The notes beneath the pieces were generated by a model that was given only the letters and a program-made list of their open reading frames with translations, did not search any database and was not told where the DNA came from. Below, piece after piece: positions 1 through 11,565 of a stretch of 64,000 bases of DNA. Position numbers and translations under genes: made by a program. Source of the stretch: Siphonodentalium dalli (lineage: Eukaryota > Mollusca > Scaphopoda > Gadilida > Siphonodentaliidae); the NCBI GenBank assembly GCA_032622095.1, contig CP136064.1, positions 114,252,004-114,316,003 of the forward strand. Direction: 5' to 3'. Numbering within the stretch: position 1 is the first letter of the stretch; every line of letters begins with the position of its first letter.

Positions 1-99
1 TATAATCCACCATTTTAAGTCATCTGAAAAGAAAGGTGGCATAATCCATAATGTAATATTCAATCACATGAATCGGCATAACTTCAGGTATGGTACATG

Positions 100-235
100 G
101 TGTAATCCTTTAAATCATCGAGAGAATGCACTGGCCTACAAGGTCATTGTAAATATTTTTATGCCAATGTATTCTCTTATATTTGGGAGGCTCTCTATGG
201 GAGAATGCATTGGCACAGGGTTTCCGAGATGAATT
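100..235. mobile_element. Degraded hairpin core of TTAA MITE (family C-like)
   Basis: This short stretch carries decayed versions of the motifs seen intact near 18.3 and 30.3 kb: 'gagaatgcactggcctacaagg', then 'gccaatg' with 'attctctta', then 'gagaatgcattggcacaggg'. The order is the same as in the TTAA-flanked family C copies. No intact TTAA flanks remain. The rest of positions 1-330 shows nothing recognisable. Confidence 0.6.
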
Positions 236-559
236 TGTCTCTACAACAATTTTCTTTCATTAAGCTACCCAAGGTCACCAACTAACAAAAAGAAAATCTA
301 TAAGCGATTCTCAAATTTTGTCCACTAAAACTCAATCAAGTTTTACTATATAGTGGAGAGTCGCTTAACCCACAATAACAGAAGAATCGTTCACTTCTGG
401 ATTAAATCACCAAACTTCATACATATATTGTCCACTATATCCCTGATCATAATCCAGCTGGTTCCAGCTTTCGGTTAAGTGGAACCCGTTAAATTCAAGA
501 TGGTGCCCAACATGGCCGCCGTTTTTCAGACAGGTCACTTAGTCAGTTTGATGCAAATT

Positions 560-1056
560 ATAGTGAGACAATCTTGTCATATGTATACAAATGTATACAT
601 TTTTGTAAAGATAAGATAAAATGCCACTATTACAGGGTCAAATTGGAACTCACAGTCCAAGATGGCCACCAAAATGGCAGCTGGAAATGGAAAATTTGAA
701 TTTTTTCTCTAATATCTTTAAGATCAGTTTATGCTGTTTGGTGCTGGTTGAGAATTGTGACCTTATGTTGTATTGTTCATGTTAACTGACCATTGGAGCA
801 ATGAAATATGCCATTCATGGAGTCAGAAACCCTTCTGATCCTTCAAAAATTTGATTTTACAGCAAGCGGTATAAAATTTTGCCAAAAATCACCAGTGTGA
901 TTTCTAGTCATATTTCATCAAGAAATGGGCAGAACTGTGTAACTGTGTAACTGTGCATATTCCAACTCATTAGTACCAAAAATTGTCACTTTGGCTCAAA
1001 ATGGCTGCAAAAATGGCGGCCAAAATAGCAGCTGAAAGTAGAAAATTTTAGCTTTT
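560..1056 (+). repeat. Left-arm repeat unit 1 (about 350-bp family)
   Basis: This unit is highly similar to 4751-5090 and 5090-5440 and, in reverse, to 8010-8390. It is interrupted at about position 1056, where the sequence jumps from 'gaaaattttagcttttt' into the hairpin of an inserted element. The missing end of the unit reappears at 3110-3124 and then again from 4751. Confidence 0.75.
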
Positions 1057-1119
1057 TATGTTTACCCATACCATAGTATGGTAAACATAGTGTCGTTGTC
1101 CGGATTGACCACTCGTCGT

Positions 1120-1172
1120 TAGTCCGTCCGTCCGTCTGTCTGTCTGTCTGTCTGGCTGGCTGTCTGTCTGTA
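1120..1172 (+). repeat. (GTCC/GTCT)n microsatellite
   Basis: Consecutive 'gtccgtccgtcc' then 'gtctgtctgtct' and 'ggctggct' tetranucleotides lie directly downstream of the element's 5' hairpin. The same placement recurs in the elements near 10.3, 14.3, 37.1 and 44.2 kb. Confidence 0.9.
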
Positions 1173-2580
1173 GACACTTTACGCATGGTGCGATAACTGG
1201 AACATTTTATATCTGATCGGAACCAAATTTTGTAATTGAATTTCTCAGCATAAAAGACAGATCGAGTTCGAATATGGGTGCAATCCGAGTTTTTATTACG
1301 GAGTTATGGCCCTTTTTCGACTTAGAATTCATGCATGCTACCATAACTCAAAAAAAAATTATCTGTTCAGAATCAAATTTGGTATGCAAGTTTCTCGGAC
1401 CAAAATACAGATCGAGTTCGAATATGGGTTTGATCCGATATTTTTTAAAGGAGTTATGGCCCTTTGATATAGAATTTCTGCATATTTTGATAAATCAACC
1501 ATTTTTCAACTGATAAGAACCAAATTTGGTATGCGAGTTTATCAACTCAAAATACAGATCTAGTTTGAATATGGGTCAGATCCTGTTTTTTATACCAGAA
1601 TTATGGCCCCTTTTAACTAAGAATTGAACAGATTTGAGATTTGCTTACAAGAAATAACTGTTGCAGCTTCCAAAAGGTATCAGTAAAGAGAGACTAGAGA
1701 TAATCTCTATTATTGATACCTGGTAATGAAATCTGATACTCACTGCTGCACTTTAATAGCTATCTGTTGTTTATTGAATTTCCATAGTGTGTGGACAGTA
1801 ACTTCTCAGGATTTATCAACTCCAACATAGCTCTCTGGTCTTGCATGGATTTTGGGATTAATATTAACCCATTCCATAGACACATGATATCTGATAGGCA
1901 GATATTAAATTATATCTTTCACTTTGAGCCATGTTCAGTAAGGATTTCTAAAAACATTAGAGGAAATGTCTTATTTTGAAATTCCCTCTATTGCGTTTGG
2001 GGTGCAGGATAATAATTATGTTGCTTGTATTCTTGAGACTGACTTATTGTGTGGGCTTCTAAATCCATATACATGCATTTATAGACTATTTTGATCAGTT
2101 CATTAATGTGATTAAGATCAACCCCTTGCTATCTCATTTAATAACTCAAATATTTGTCATTGATTATATTATATTTCAAGTCATAGTTTATGATAACACA
2201 CCCCTAACCTGTACAGAGAGGGTCATTTGGTTTAATTGCTTTAAAATATTATCAAAATTAACCCACCCATTCCATAGACATACAGTATGCTATCCAATGT
2301 AATAAATCTAATATCTTCAATCTCATATCCCTGGTGAACTCTAGTTATCTCATAATTATGCATTAAAGTATGTTATATCCAATCATTATCAATCATATTT
2401 TACGAAATTTTTAAAATAGTTTATCTTTAACTGTTATGTATGGTTCTTCTGCCTGACTATGGACTGAGCTCTATAAGACTATATATCTATTTTAAACTGA
2501 CTTAATAGGTTGGAATCAAATGCCATATCCATGTTCATATGGACGGTGCCCAATAAGTCTTATGCCACTTGTGAACTTAA

Positions 2581-2995
2581 AGGTACTCAATCCGATTTGA
2601 TGGTCCCCATATCATCAGATTCCAACAACAACAGTTTTTTTGAAATTCCGCTTCTGTTATCAGAGTCAATTAATTGCCCAAAAATAATGCTAACCACAGT
2701 CCACTAGTATAAAATTGCCCAAAATCTGTTATTTATCAACATTTTGTACAATGAAATTTAGCTACTTTGTCATATATCTGACACAAAAAAAACACTTGAT
2801 TTTAGAGTTATCCATCTTCATCAACTTTCATACGGCCACTAAATATTCCAGGTGGTTAAAGATAATAGATTTTAAAAATTGATATCTGCTTATTCTGAGC
2901 TTTGAGGAATGGGTTCCTCGATTTGAATAAAATATTTTTTACCCCCGAAGCCAAATAAAACATAACTGAGGGGTGCTTAATCGGATCGAGTAGCT
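2581..2995. mobile_element. TTAA MITE, family D, copy 1
   Basis: TTAA duplications stand at 2577-2580 and 2996-2999. The terminal inverted repeat begins AGGTACTCAATCCGA and the other end reads TCGGATCGAGTAGCT. Length is 415 bp. It shares an internal 'agttatccatctt' segment and a 'gggttcctcga' segment with copies at 43381 and 51517. TTAA target choice fits piggyBac-like (or Kolobok-like) transposition; no transposase is present. Confidence 0.85.
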
Positions 2996-3124
2996 TTAAT
3001 AGTAAGATGTGAATTGTTGAAAAGGTTGGTGTAAGGATTTATGAAAATAGCTAATCGTTATCGCCATGGTATGGGTTAAACATCTGCCGATCGTGATCGG
3101 CCTCTCGTTCTCTAATTTCTTTAA

Positions 3125-4750
3125 CCCTTTTCCCAACAGCACCTGTAGTTACACCACATCATATAGCCAACGTCACCAGGTATAAAAGTAATTACGTTAG
3201 CCAACAGGTATTTGACGTTATAACATAATTGGGTATTTTCCCCCCACACTGACCACAGCATGTACCATGTGTATCAGATATGTGAGTAAAAAAATACTCA
3301 GTTTATGCCAATTTATGGTACCGGTAAGTCAATGTCCTTTTAAAATTCAAGTTTGTTTATCCACGTGCTGATACTCCTGTCGTGATTGAAAAAATAACTC
3401 ATGATTTTTAAAACAAAAAGCGTATTATAAATAAAATAATTCAACCAAAAGTCTTTTTATTAGATGTGAATGAATCATATAAACCAATAATTTACAAGTC
3501 GTAAAAAGATTTCCGATAAAAGCGCAAAATATTAGCAATTACGTCACGTTGTTTGTCGATTTTCGTGCCAAAAAAACACATGTCTCTTGTTGTCGATTTA
3601 TTAAATGTTTTCATTGACAACCAATGAAATAAATTATTAGAACCATGCTATTGTGTGAACTGATTTCATTGGCTCAAGTTTAGGAGTGAAGTTTTCCATT
3701 GATGATAATTAGATCACAGAAAACTAGCGCCTTCAAAACGCAGTGTGCTAACTTAGCCGTAAGACGTCGGCTTTTTTGTCAGCAGGTGCCCTAAATACGC
3801 TGCTTGGAATATTTTTTGTTTTGTTGATATAAGTACCATATTACTTTATACTCGGTAATTATATATGAATACACACAAATAAGCTTCCCAAGATGAATTT
3901 GAGATATTTGCATGTGAGCTGTGAACGAGCCTTTATTTAGAAGCACTCACACTGGGCTGACTTGATGTCAAACTGGGAGATAATTACATTTTATATTGAT
4001 TTCTGTCGATCGATCAGTCGATGGTAATTTTGCGCGGCGTATTTGGAATCTTGAACAGATGGCTATATAAAATAATGCAAGATGTAAATAAGTGCCTCCA
4101 TTGTCATTGTCATGTACTTTTGGTTGATTAAAAAAATTATTATAAACTTATTTGTTCACGACTGAAGTGACAATCATAATGGAACTCGACAGGAAAAACA
4201 TCCCAGCGGCCAGTTCGGTAACCGAACGATGAGATTTTGCTGCGCTGTGGCTGTTTTAGCTATGACTGGGAAAACAAGTTTATATTGCACTGTTTGAAAA
4301 TATAAACTCACCACCTAAGAAATAATACATATTCCAATATAAATATCAATTTCAAGTTGACATTGTGTGACATAGATTACCCTCGCGGTCACGCATCACG
4401 CAATCAACAAGGAAGGGTCTCTGACAACAAATTCAGTCTTCATCGCGACCACGTGTTTCTATTTCGTTTGTTTACATTTTGTTGGCAAAAACAGCATTCT
4501 AAGTCAACATTTTGCAAATCTAAAGCCTAGCAATGGAAAAAAATGTTTAATATGTGGCCTTAATTATGTTAAACATCAACAGAACAAACACAATCAATGT
4601 AAATCGTCAGTATTCCTCTTTATTCGCGTCTCAAATTCGTGTGTTGAAAATGCAAATATTAAAGCCATCAAAAGTCGATACGGACGCTAACTAAAGACGT
4701 CAAAAGACGATACGGACGCTACATCAAAAGCCGTTACGTTGAAATAAGGG
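3125..4750. mobile_element. 1.6-kb TTAA-flanked non-autonomous element (family H)
   Basis: TTAA stands at 3121-3124 and again at 4751-4754. The uninterrupted host repeat reads 'tttctttaagatcag', so this element split that single TTAA. Ends read CCCTTTTCCCAAC... and ...AATAAGGG, an imperfect inverted repeat of about 15 bp. The interior (1,626 bp) has no long ORF. It contains 'gacgtcaaaagacgatacgg'-type repeats near its right end. The closest classification is a piggyBac-like non-autonomous element, by target site and CCCTT ends only. Confidence 0.75.
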
Positions 4751-5445
4751 TTAAGATCAGCTTATGCTGTTTGGTACTGGTTGAGAATTGTGACTTTATT
4801 TTGTATTGTTCATGTTAACTGACCATTGGAGCAATGAAATATGCCATTCATGGAGTCAGAAACCCTTCTGATACTTCAAAAATTCGATTTTACTGGAAGC
4901 GGTATAACATTTTGCCAAAAATCACCAGTGTGATTTCTAGTCATATTCTATCAAGAAATGGGCAGAACTGTGCAATTTTAGTGAAGCATTCCATTTCTTA
5001 TGCATATTCCAACTCACTAGTACCAAAATTGTCACTTTGGCTCAAAATGGCTGCAAAAATTGCGGCAAAAATGGTAGCCGAAAGTAGAAAATTTAATTTT
5101 TTTAGAACTCTAATTTCTTTAAGATCAGTTAATGTTGTATGGTACTGGTTTGAGAATTGTGACTTTGTATTGTATTGTTCATGTTAACTGACCATTGGAG
5201 CAATGAAATATGTCATTCATGGAGTCAGATCCCTCAAAAAATTGATTTTACAGAAAGCGGTATAAACTTTTACCAAAAATGACTATTGTGATTTCTAGTC
5301 ATACTTCATCAAGAAATGGGCAGAACTGTGTAATTTTAGTGAAGCATTCCATTTCTTATGCATATTACAACTCATTTGTACCAAAATTGTCAGTTTGGTT
5401 TAAAATGGCTTCAACAATGGCAGCCAAAATGTGGACAATGGTAAA
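4751..5445 (+). repeat. Left-arm repeat units 2 and 3
   Basis: Two diverged tandem copies of the roughly 350-bp unit, each with 'ttaagatcag', 'ccattggagcaatgaaatat' and 'gatttctagtcata'. Short ORFs here come from the repeat and are not genes. The arm continues to about 5815 with 'ggaatttggccaaaaaaaatt', which pairs with about 7500. Confidence 0.75.
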
Positions 5446-5826
5446 TATTGCCCCATGCTGCGTGCATACAAGTTGTGGTTGATTACCAAAAATTGACTAT
5501 TCTGTCTGATGCACCTAACAAGTTGATTTTTCAAATATATCCAAAACATTATTCTCTGCTGGAAAAGGTAGCAAATGGTGACCCACCTGGTTATTATAAA
5601 CATGTTACTTAATCAAGTGAAAACTATAGGTTCTATTCTGGTTGTCCCAGTACCTTATGATGCATGACAAATTAATTTTAAAGGATGCAGTATGGAATTT
5701 GGCCAAAAAAAATTCTTTTGAGATTCTGGCCATGTTTCTGAATGGAAATGGGAATGCAGAACGTCGATACTGAGCTGAGCGGGACCGATTTATGTGACTA
5801 CTCTCACAAATTAGCGTTAAAATTGA

Positions 5827-7291
5827 TCAACTTAATACATGATGTTTGTAAAAATGGTAGTAGTCACAGATGATGTGAATAGGTATACATGAAGTATAAT
5901 CACGAATGGTGTGACTAGTTATACAATGAGTGTCTATATGGTCATGGGTGTGGTGTTCATGGTGAGATGCAGCCTCTACAAGGAGTGCTAATGCATGAGG
6001 TGAATAGGTATACGTGGAGTGGATGTATATATGGAGTGACTTTATGATCATGTGTGGAATGTACAGGTGTACATTGGGTGGCTCTATTGTCATAGATGGG
6101 TGTATATGTATACATGTGTTGGTTGTAGGATCATGGGTGGGTTGTATGGATAAATAAGGTATTGGTGTATCCATTCAATGCTGAGGTGTATATGTATACA
6201 TGGATTGACTCTATTGTCGTGTGTGGGTGTATATGTATATCTTGAGTGGCTATATGCCATGTATGTGGCAAATATGAATGAGGTATGTACCGTATGGCCA
6301 ATTATGAGGTGGTGTACTGTGTACTGGTAAGTCTTGAATGGTTGTATGGCAATTGATGAGGTGTATACGTACAACTGGAGTGACTCTATGGTCATGAGTG
6401 GGGTGTATATGTATATCTTGAGTGGCTATATGGCCATGGGTGTGGTCAATAGGTATACAGAGTGACCGTATGGCCAATGGTGAGGTTGTGTGCAGGGTAT
6501 TGTTTTATCTTTAAAACTGCATGGCCACCTGTGAGGTGTATATGCATACATGTACCTGGAGTGCCTTTATAGGCATGGGTGGGGTGTATATGTATATATT
6601 TAGTGGCTATATGGCCATGGGTGTGGCCAATATTTGTATATGGAGTAACTATATGACCAATGGTGATGTGAATTGGTAAATATTGATTGACTATATGACC
6701 ACGAATGTGGTTATGAGTATACAACGAGTGGCTGAATTGTCATTAGTGAGGTGTACATGTACATGTATATGTAAACCTGGAGTGTATGAACGGTCGTGTG
6801 AGCGGAGTATTGGTATATATAGAACGTCTGTATGGCCATTGTTGATGTGTGTATGTATACTTGGAGAGACTCTATTGTTATGGGTGTGGTGCATATGTAT
6901 ATCTTGAGTACATGGTCATGGGTGTGGCAATTATATGTACATGGAGTAATTGTATGGCCAATGGTGAGGCGAATATGTACACATGAAGTGACTGTATGAT
7001 CATGAATGTGGTGTAGAGCTATATATATAGAGTGACTATACAGTCGTGGTTGAGGTGTAGAATATACGTGGTGTGCATGCATGGTGACTTGTGGCTATGT
7101 AGTCAAGTATGTGGTGTATGGGTATACCTAAGTATGGCTGTATGGTCATGGGTGAGGTGTGTGTGTAAAAAAAAGTGAGTGGCTATATGGTCATTTGTGT
7201 GGTGTTTATGTACATATGGAGCGAGTTTATGGTCATGGGTGGGTTGTGCATGTGTAGATTTGGGTGGGTCTCGCTTTACACAATAACTCAT
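5827..7291. repeat. Degenerate GT-rich minisatellite
   Basis: About 1.46 kb of diverged units of roughly 40-60 bp, built from phrases such as 'ctatatggccatgggtgtgg', 'gtatacatggagtgac' and 'gtgtatatgtatatcttgag'. The strand asymmetry (G and T rich on +, so A and C rich on -) produces several overlapping His/Thr/Ile/Tyr-rich reading frames on the minus strand, which I regard as artefacts. It lies exactly between the arms of the giant inverted repeat. Confidence 0.85.
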
Positions 7292-7439
7292 GGATATGTC
7301 AATCGATATATAGGTAATTTCAGACAGTTCTACTCCTGTTGGTGGTTCATATGCACAATGGGGGAAAGGATTATCCTGACATTAGTCATTTCGATGCCAA
7401 TGAGCCACAATTTTATTGTCCCGAGTACCATCATAATAA

Positions 7440-8700
7440 TGCCCATTTAATTTCAGTTTCAAAGTTCTGTCCATTTCCGTACAAAAAAAACATGGTCAGA
7501 ATCCCAAAAGAAATTTTTGGCAAAATTCCATACTACAAATTTTATAATTAATTTATCATGCCCCATAAGTAACATGGTTAATACAAAGTGAGTCACAATT
7601 TGCTACCTTTTCGGAACATCAGAGAATAATATTTGGGATATATATATGAAAAAAAACAACTTTTTTTTTTTACCAAATTTGGTTGCCATTTTGCAAACCA
7701 TCTTGAGTATTTTGTCCAAAAACAAATCAGTGTGACACATTTAAGACAAATCAAAACAATAAACACCTTCGGTACCAAAGATAGTTCCATTTTACTTGAG
7801 AAATTTGTCTTAACCTGAAAAGTGATTTTTTTTCCGATTTTGATGTCAAGTTTGTGATAGAAAAATCCAATAATTCTGGTAATGTCAGTGTTTAAAATAG
7901 TATTAACCAAGGTGCATCAGAAATGGTAATATCCAATATCTATAAGACAGCTAGAATAGTCATTTTTTCATCAACCACAACCTGTATGCGGTTGCATGAC
8001 TCGCTGGGGCAATATTTACATTTTTTCCATATTTTGGCTGCCATTTTGGGCCAAAGTGACAATTTGGGTACAATTGAGTTGGAATATTCATAAGAAATGG
8101 AATTTGTCACATAGATTGCACAGTACTTCCCATTTCTTGACGAAATATTATTAGAATCCCAATGGCGAATTTGGTGAATTTTTCTGTAAAATCAATTTTT
8201 TAAGGGATCGGAGATGGGTGGGAGCCCATGAATGGCATATTTCATTGCTCCAATGGTCAGTTAACATGACCAATACAAAAATAAAGTTAAATTCTCAAAC
8301 ATCTCCAAAAAGCAGAAACTGATTTTAAAGATATTAGTGGAAAAACGTCAAATTTCGTAATTTTGGCATCCATTATCGCGGCCATTTTGGATTATAATAG
8401 ACAAATTGAATGTGGATACAAAGGCGGACATCCATGGTATTGCTTCGACAATCTCCAGTGTCTATATATCCTTTAATATAGTCATTATATTTGATACAAA
8501 TTAGATACCCCTAAATCTCCAATTTTCGAAATGTCAAAGTCAATTTGAAGGTCAAGGGGTCACCAAAATCCTGGAACCAGCTAACTGGTTGGTGTGGACC
8601 ACATATATACCCAACCAACCCTGAAAGTTTCATGCTTTAATCCAAAAGTGAACGATTATTCGTTAAGTGACTCCACTAATATTATCTATCGAATTTGAAC
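7440..8700 (-). repeat. Right arm of the giant inverted repeat
   Basis: In reverse complement this reproduces the left-arm phrases. Examples are 'gcccatgaatggcatatttcattgctcc' at about 8230, against 'ggagcaatgaaatatgccattcatgg' on the left, and 'aaagtgaacgattattcgttaagtgac' at 8645, against 'gtcgcttaac...agaatcgttcac' on the left. Confidence 0.75.
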
Positions 8701-9350
8701 AATTTTCTATCAAAAACATCACTGCCAGCAGCCATCTTGGATTTTACTATTTACATGACCAAATCATCTGGCACACCCCACAGCCAACATTAATCGTCAA
8801 ATTGATCCCAAACTAATAATACAGATGTTAATAGTAACTATGGTGTTATCTACAACACTGTCAATGGATAACTGGGTTCAATCAATGTTGGCAGTAAATT
8901 AGGGTGAATATTTTGCTGTCGTCTGTCAACTTCGGAAATTTCAGGGCGACTTAAACTTCGCTCGGCTGCAAATTTTGAGTTTTTTGAAAGTCGGAGTCAT
9001 TTTGGTGGAGTTATTGCTATTTTTTTACATGGAATCATACATCTTGGGACGCATCTTTGTTCGAACCTGTATTCTGTCATTTTCCAGTCAATTGTTTAAA
9101 AATTGGCACAGAATTTAATTATTAACCATCATTGAAACCTGAGATTCTGAGTTTGGTTGGCCCATTTTGGGGGAGTTCTTGCCGATTTTACTTATTTACC
9201 TAAAACTGCAGGACATTGTTACTGACCCCTTGAAGATGTACAACATATTTAATGAATATTCGTTTTGTATCATATTGGTCTAATTGGTGTAATCAGCTCC
9301 TCCCTGCCACCTTCGTCTGGGGACATTTTTTTTCAGCGATCTTTTATTAA
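8700..9350. repeat. Diverged repetitive DNA, no gene
   Basis: It contains a 'ccagcagccatcttggattttac' phrase shared with the 41.8-42.5 kb array. Two loosely similar segments follow with 'gagttattgc' and 'gagttcttgccg', and an ending 'tggtgtaatcagctcctcc' also found in the 14.3-15.2 kb element. No coding sequence was seen. Confidence 0.5.
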
Positions 9351-9356
9351 ATTTAA

Positions 9357-9577
9357 GCCTTTCTGGGATTCTTCTACTCAATTATAAAAGTATACATTGG
9401 AATGTATTCATTTGGAGCAGTGTTCAGGATAAATTAGCAGACGACAGTCAGACAAAAAGATATAATACAGCTAGTGCTGAAGGATTCTTATTCATTTGTG
9501 GGAAATGTTCTGATAATAAATTCAACAAATGACATATGGGATAACTACTCACCAATGAGTGTCTAGTATAGAAAGTG
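9357..9577. mobile_element. TTAA MITE, family E
   Basis: TTAA stands at 9353-9356 and 9578-9581. Diagnostic internal phrases are 'ataaaagtatacattggaatg', 'gaaggattcttattcat' and 'ctagtatagaaagtg', shared with copies at 18.65, 21.66, 27.62, 27.98 and 35.52 kb. The left end is mutated from CCCTTTCTA to GCCTTTCTG. Confidence 0.75.
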
Positions 9578-9581
9578 TTAA

Positions 9582-10270
9582 CCCAACACTATTTGTGGCA
9601 TTAATCCCAATCATTGGAGCAAGCATAAGGTGGGAACGGTCTGTTTATTATATTTTCATCAACTTTTCCCATCATAATATAAATTGTTTTCTCATTCCCA
9701 GATCATGTTATTACACTGTAAAGTGGTTTAAAGTGATGTGAAGCACTCCGGTAGTGTGGAGAATATCTCGCTCAAAGTAGTTATTTTTACAAATACAACT
9801 TGACAACACACACCGTCATTCTTATATATTATTTAAATGCAATGACTCTTGGTGGCGAAACTGTTTTAGTTAGTTTATCACCAATAGTAGCGTCCCGATT
9901 CGAAAAGTTAATATTTTCAATTGAGCGTAGTTCGGACGATGTATTCTATGAAATGGTACTGTCGATTTGCTTGAAATTTTCGCCGATGTTAGTAGAATGC
10001 TACATTCCCCCAGTTGGCATAGCGCCCGAATACTAACTGATCAGTTTCACGCGCCTGAATAAGTCCATGATATGTCTTTATAGGCATAACAAGGTGTTTC
10101 GTTCTGGTTTGGGTTATAACAAACTATAACAAAATATAATAAATACCGGTACAACATTTAACTGTCCTGAGTTCCGTACGATGTTTCTCTGTTCGTGAGT
10201 TGGATCTCAGCTGGTGCCTCGTATCGCTCAAGGAGAAATATTATACACTACTCAGAAGAGTTTACTATTA
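9582..10270. other. No supported gene
   Basis: A 78-residue open frame exists at 9800-10036, but it has no recognisable domain, no splice context and no relative I know. Nothing else stands out. Confidence 0.4.
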
Positions 10271-10277
10271 TCTGTTC

Positions 10278-11565
10278 AGTCTGTTATTAGTCGAGTTTTT
10301 TTCCAAAACTCGACTTATAGTTTGATGAGGGACGGTGGGCGGGCGGGCGGGCGGGCGGCGTGTTTTGCTTATAACTCAACCGTTTATTGACGGATTAAAA
10401 ATAAATTTGGTGTGTGAGTACATATTCATGCACGTAAGCTGCTGACAAAAAAATCGGGTTCGTCCGCACATTTATTACAGAGTTATGGCCCTTTGAATTT
10501 TCAGCTCGTTAGCGCGATAACTTCAACAAACGTTATCCGATTTGATTGAAATTTGGTATATAGGTGTCTCCCAAGAATATCTCGGATGAGTTCGAAAACT
10601 GGCCTGGTCCGATAAAATTTGATAGAGTTATGGCCCTTAATTAGTCATTTTTCACGAATTTTCAGCTCGTTAGCGCGATAACTTCAACAAACGTTATCCG
10701 ATTTGATTGAAATTTGGTATATAGGTGTCTCCCAAGATTATCTCGGATGAGTTCGAAAACCGGCCTGGTCCGATAAAATTTGATAGAGTTATGGCCCTTA
10801 ATTAGTCATTTTTCACGAATTTTCAGCTCGTTAGCGCGATAACTTCAACAAACGTTATCCGATTTGATTGAAATTTGGTATATAGGTGTCTCCCAAGAAT
10901 ATCTCAGATGAGTTCGAAAACCGGCCTCGTCCGATAAAATTTGATAGAGTTATGGCCCTTAATTAGTCATTTTTCACGAATTTTCAGCTCTTTAGCGCGA
11001 TAACTTCAACAAACGTTATCCGATTTGATTGAAATTTGGTATATAGGTGTCTCCCAAGAATATCTCGGACGAGTTCGAAAACCGGCCTGGTCCGATAAAA
11101 TTTGATAGAGTTATGGTCCTTAAGTAGTCATTTTGTACGAATTTTGAGCTCGTTAGCGCGATAACTTCAACAAACGTCATCCGATTCAACTAAAATTTGG
11201 AATATAAGTGTCTTCCAATCATATCCTGGACGAGTTCAAAAACCAGCCTGGCCCAATAAAATTTGATAGAGTTATGGCCCTTAATATAGTCATTTTTCGT
11301 GAATTTTTAGCTCGATAACTTCAACAAACGTCCTCCGATTTGTTTAAAATTTGGAATAGACATACTTGCCAAGAATATTTCGGACGAGTTCGAAAACCAG
11401 CCTGGCCCGATAAAATTTGATGGAGTTATGGCCCTTAATTAGTCATTTTTCGATTTTACCTATTAATTAGTCTACCGATACTGATGCACACCAATTGGCG
11501 GTAGCCACCGGCAGTGAGCCACCGAAAACGAGACACAGCATCTCTGATGCCACCTCTTGTTATTT
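10278..11565 (+). mobile_element. Helentron/pearl-like element with 161-bp tandem core
   Basis: A 5' hairpin at about 10293-10318 ('gtcgagtttt' pairing with 'aaaactcgac') is followed by (GGGC)n near 10330. About six tandem units start at 10503, 10664, 10825, 10986, 11147 and 11309, so the period is 161-162 bp. Each unit carries 'agctcgttagcgcgataac', 'aaatttggtatatagg' and 'gagttatggcccttaatt'. The 3' end has a short hairpin 'gcatctctgatgc' followed by 'cacctcttgtta'. Adjacent units are very similar at the left and more diverged at the right, as expected for ongoing homogenisation. No ORF belongs to it. Confidence 0.7.

Larger units (their letters stand above)
1057..3109 (+). mobile_element. 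Helentron/pearl-like non-autonomous element
   Basis: The element begins with a perfect short hairpin at 1061-1089 (arms 'ttacc..atacca' and 'tatggtaa'). A (GTCC/GTCT/GGCT)n tract follows at 1120-1172, then roughly 120-bp diverged tandem units at 1200-1620 containing 'cagatcgagttcgaatatggg' and 'gagttatggccct'. It ends with a 3' hairpin at 3086-3100 ('gccgatcgtgatcggc') followed by 'ctctcgtt'. The boundaries are fixed by uninterrupted paralogs of the host repeat near 700 and 5100, which run directly from '...tttttt' to 'ctctaat'. Insertion between T residues, no target duplication and a 3'-terminal hairpin fit Helentron-associated interspersed (pearl-like) elements. The family assignment is inference. 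It contains a later TTAA MITE (2581-2995) and no ORF with recognisable homology. Confidence 0.6.
330..8700. repeat. Giant imperfect inverted repeat (foldback) with nested insertions
   Basis: Sequence on the left (330-1056 plus 4751-5815) returns in reverse complement on the right (about 7440-8700). The outer ends pair 'tagtggagagtcgcttaac' near 350 with 'gttaagtgactccacta' near 8675. Inside, both arms carry units with 'ccattggagcaatgaaatatgcc', 'gatttctagtcatat' and 'aaaatggctgc'. The left arm has three diverged units of about 350 bp and the right arm has about one. A GT-rich minisatellite forms the spacer. Removing the insertions at 1057-3109 and 3125-4750 leaves a roughly 4.7-kb foldback. 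No coding sequence was recognised inside. Confidence 0.75.

Noticed and set aside
5827-7291. Overlapping minus-strand ORFs of 62-123 codons rich in His, Thr, Ile and Tyr
   Set aside because: They follow the GT-rich minisatellite, overlap each other in different frames and show no domain; strand composition explains the lack of stops.
10500-11460. Tandem 161-bp array as a CRISPR array
   Set aside because: Unit length, lack of short repeats with unique spacers and the eukaryotic context exclude it.
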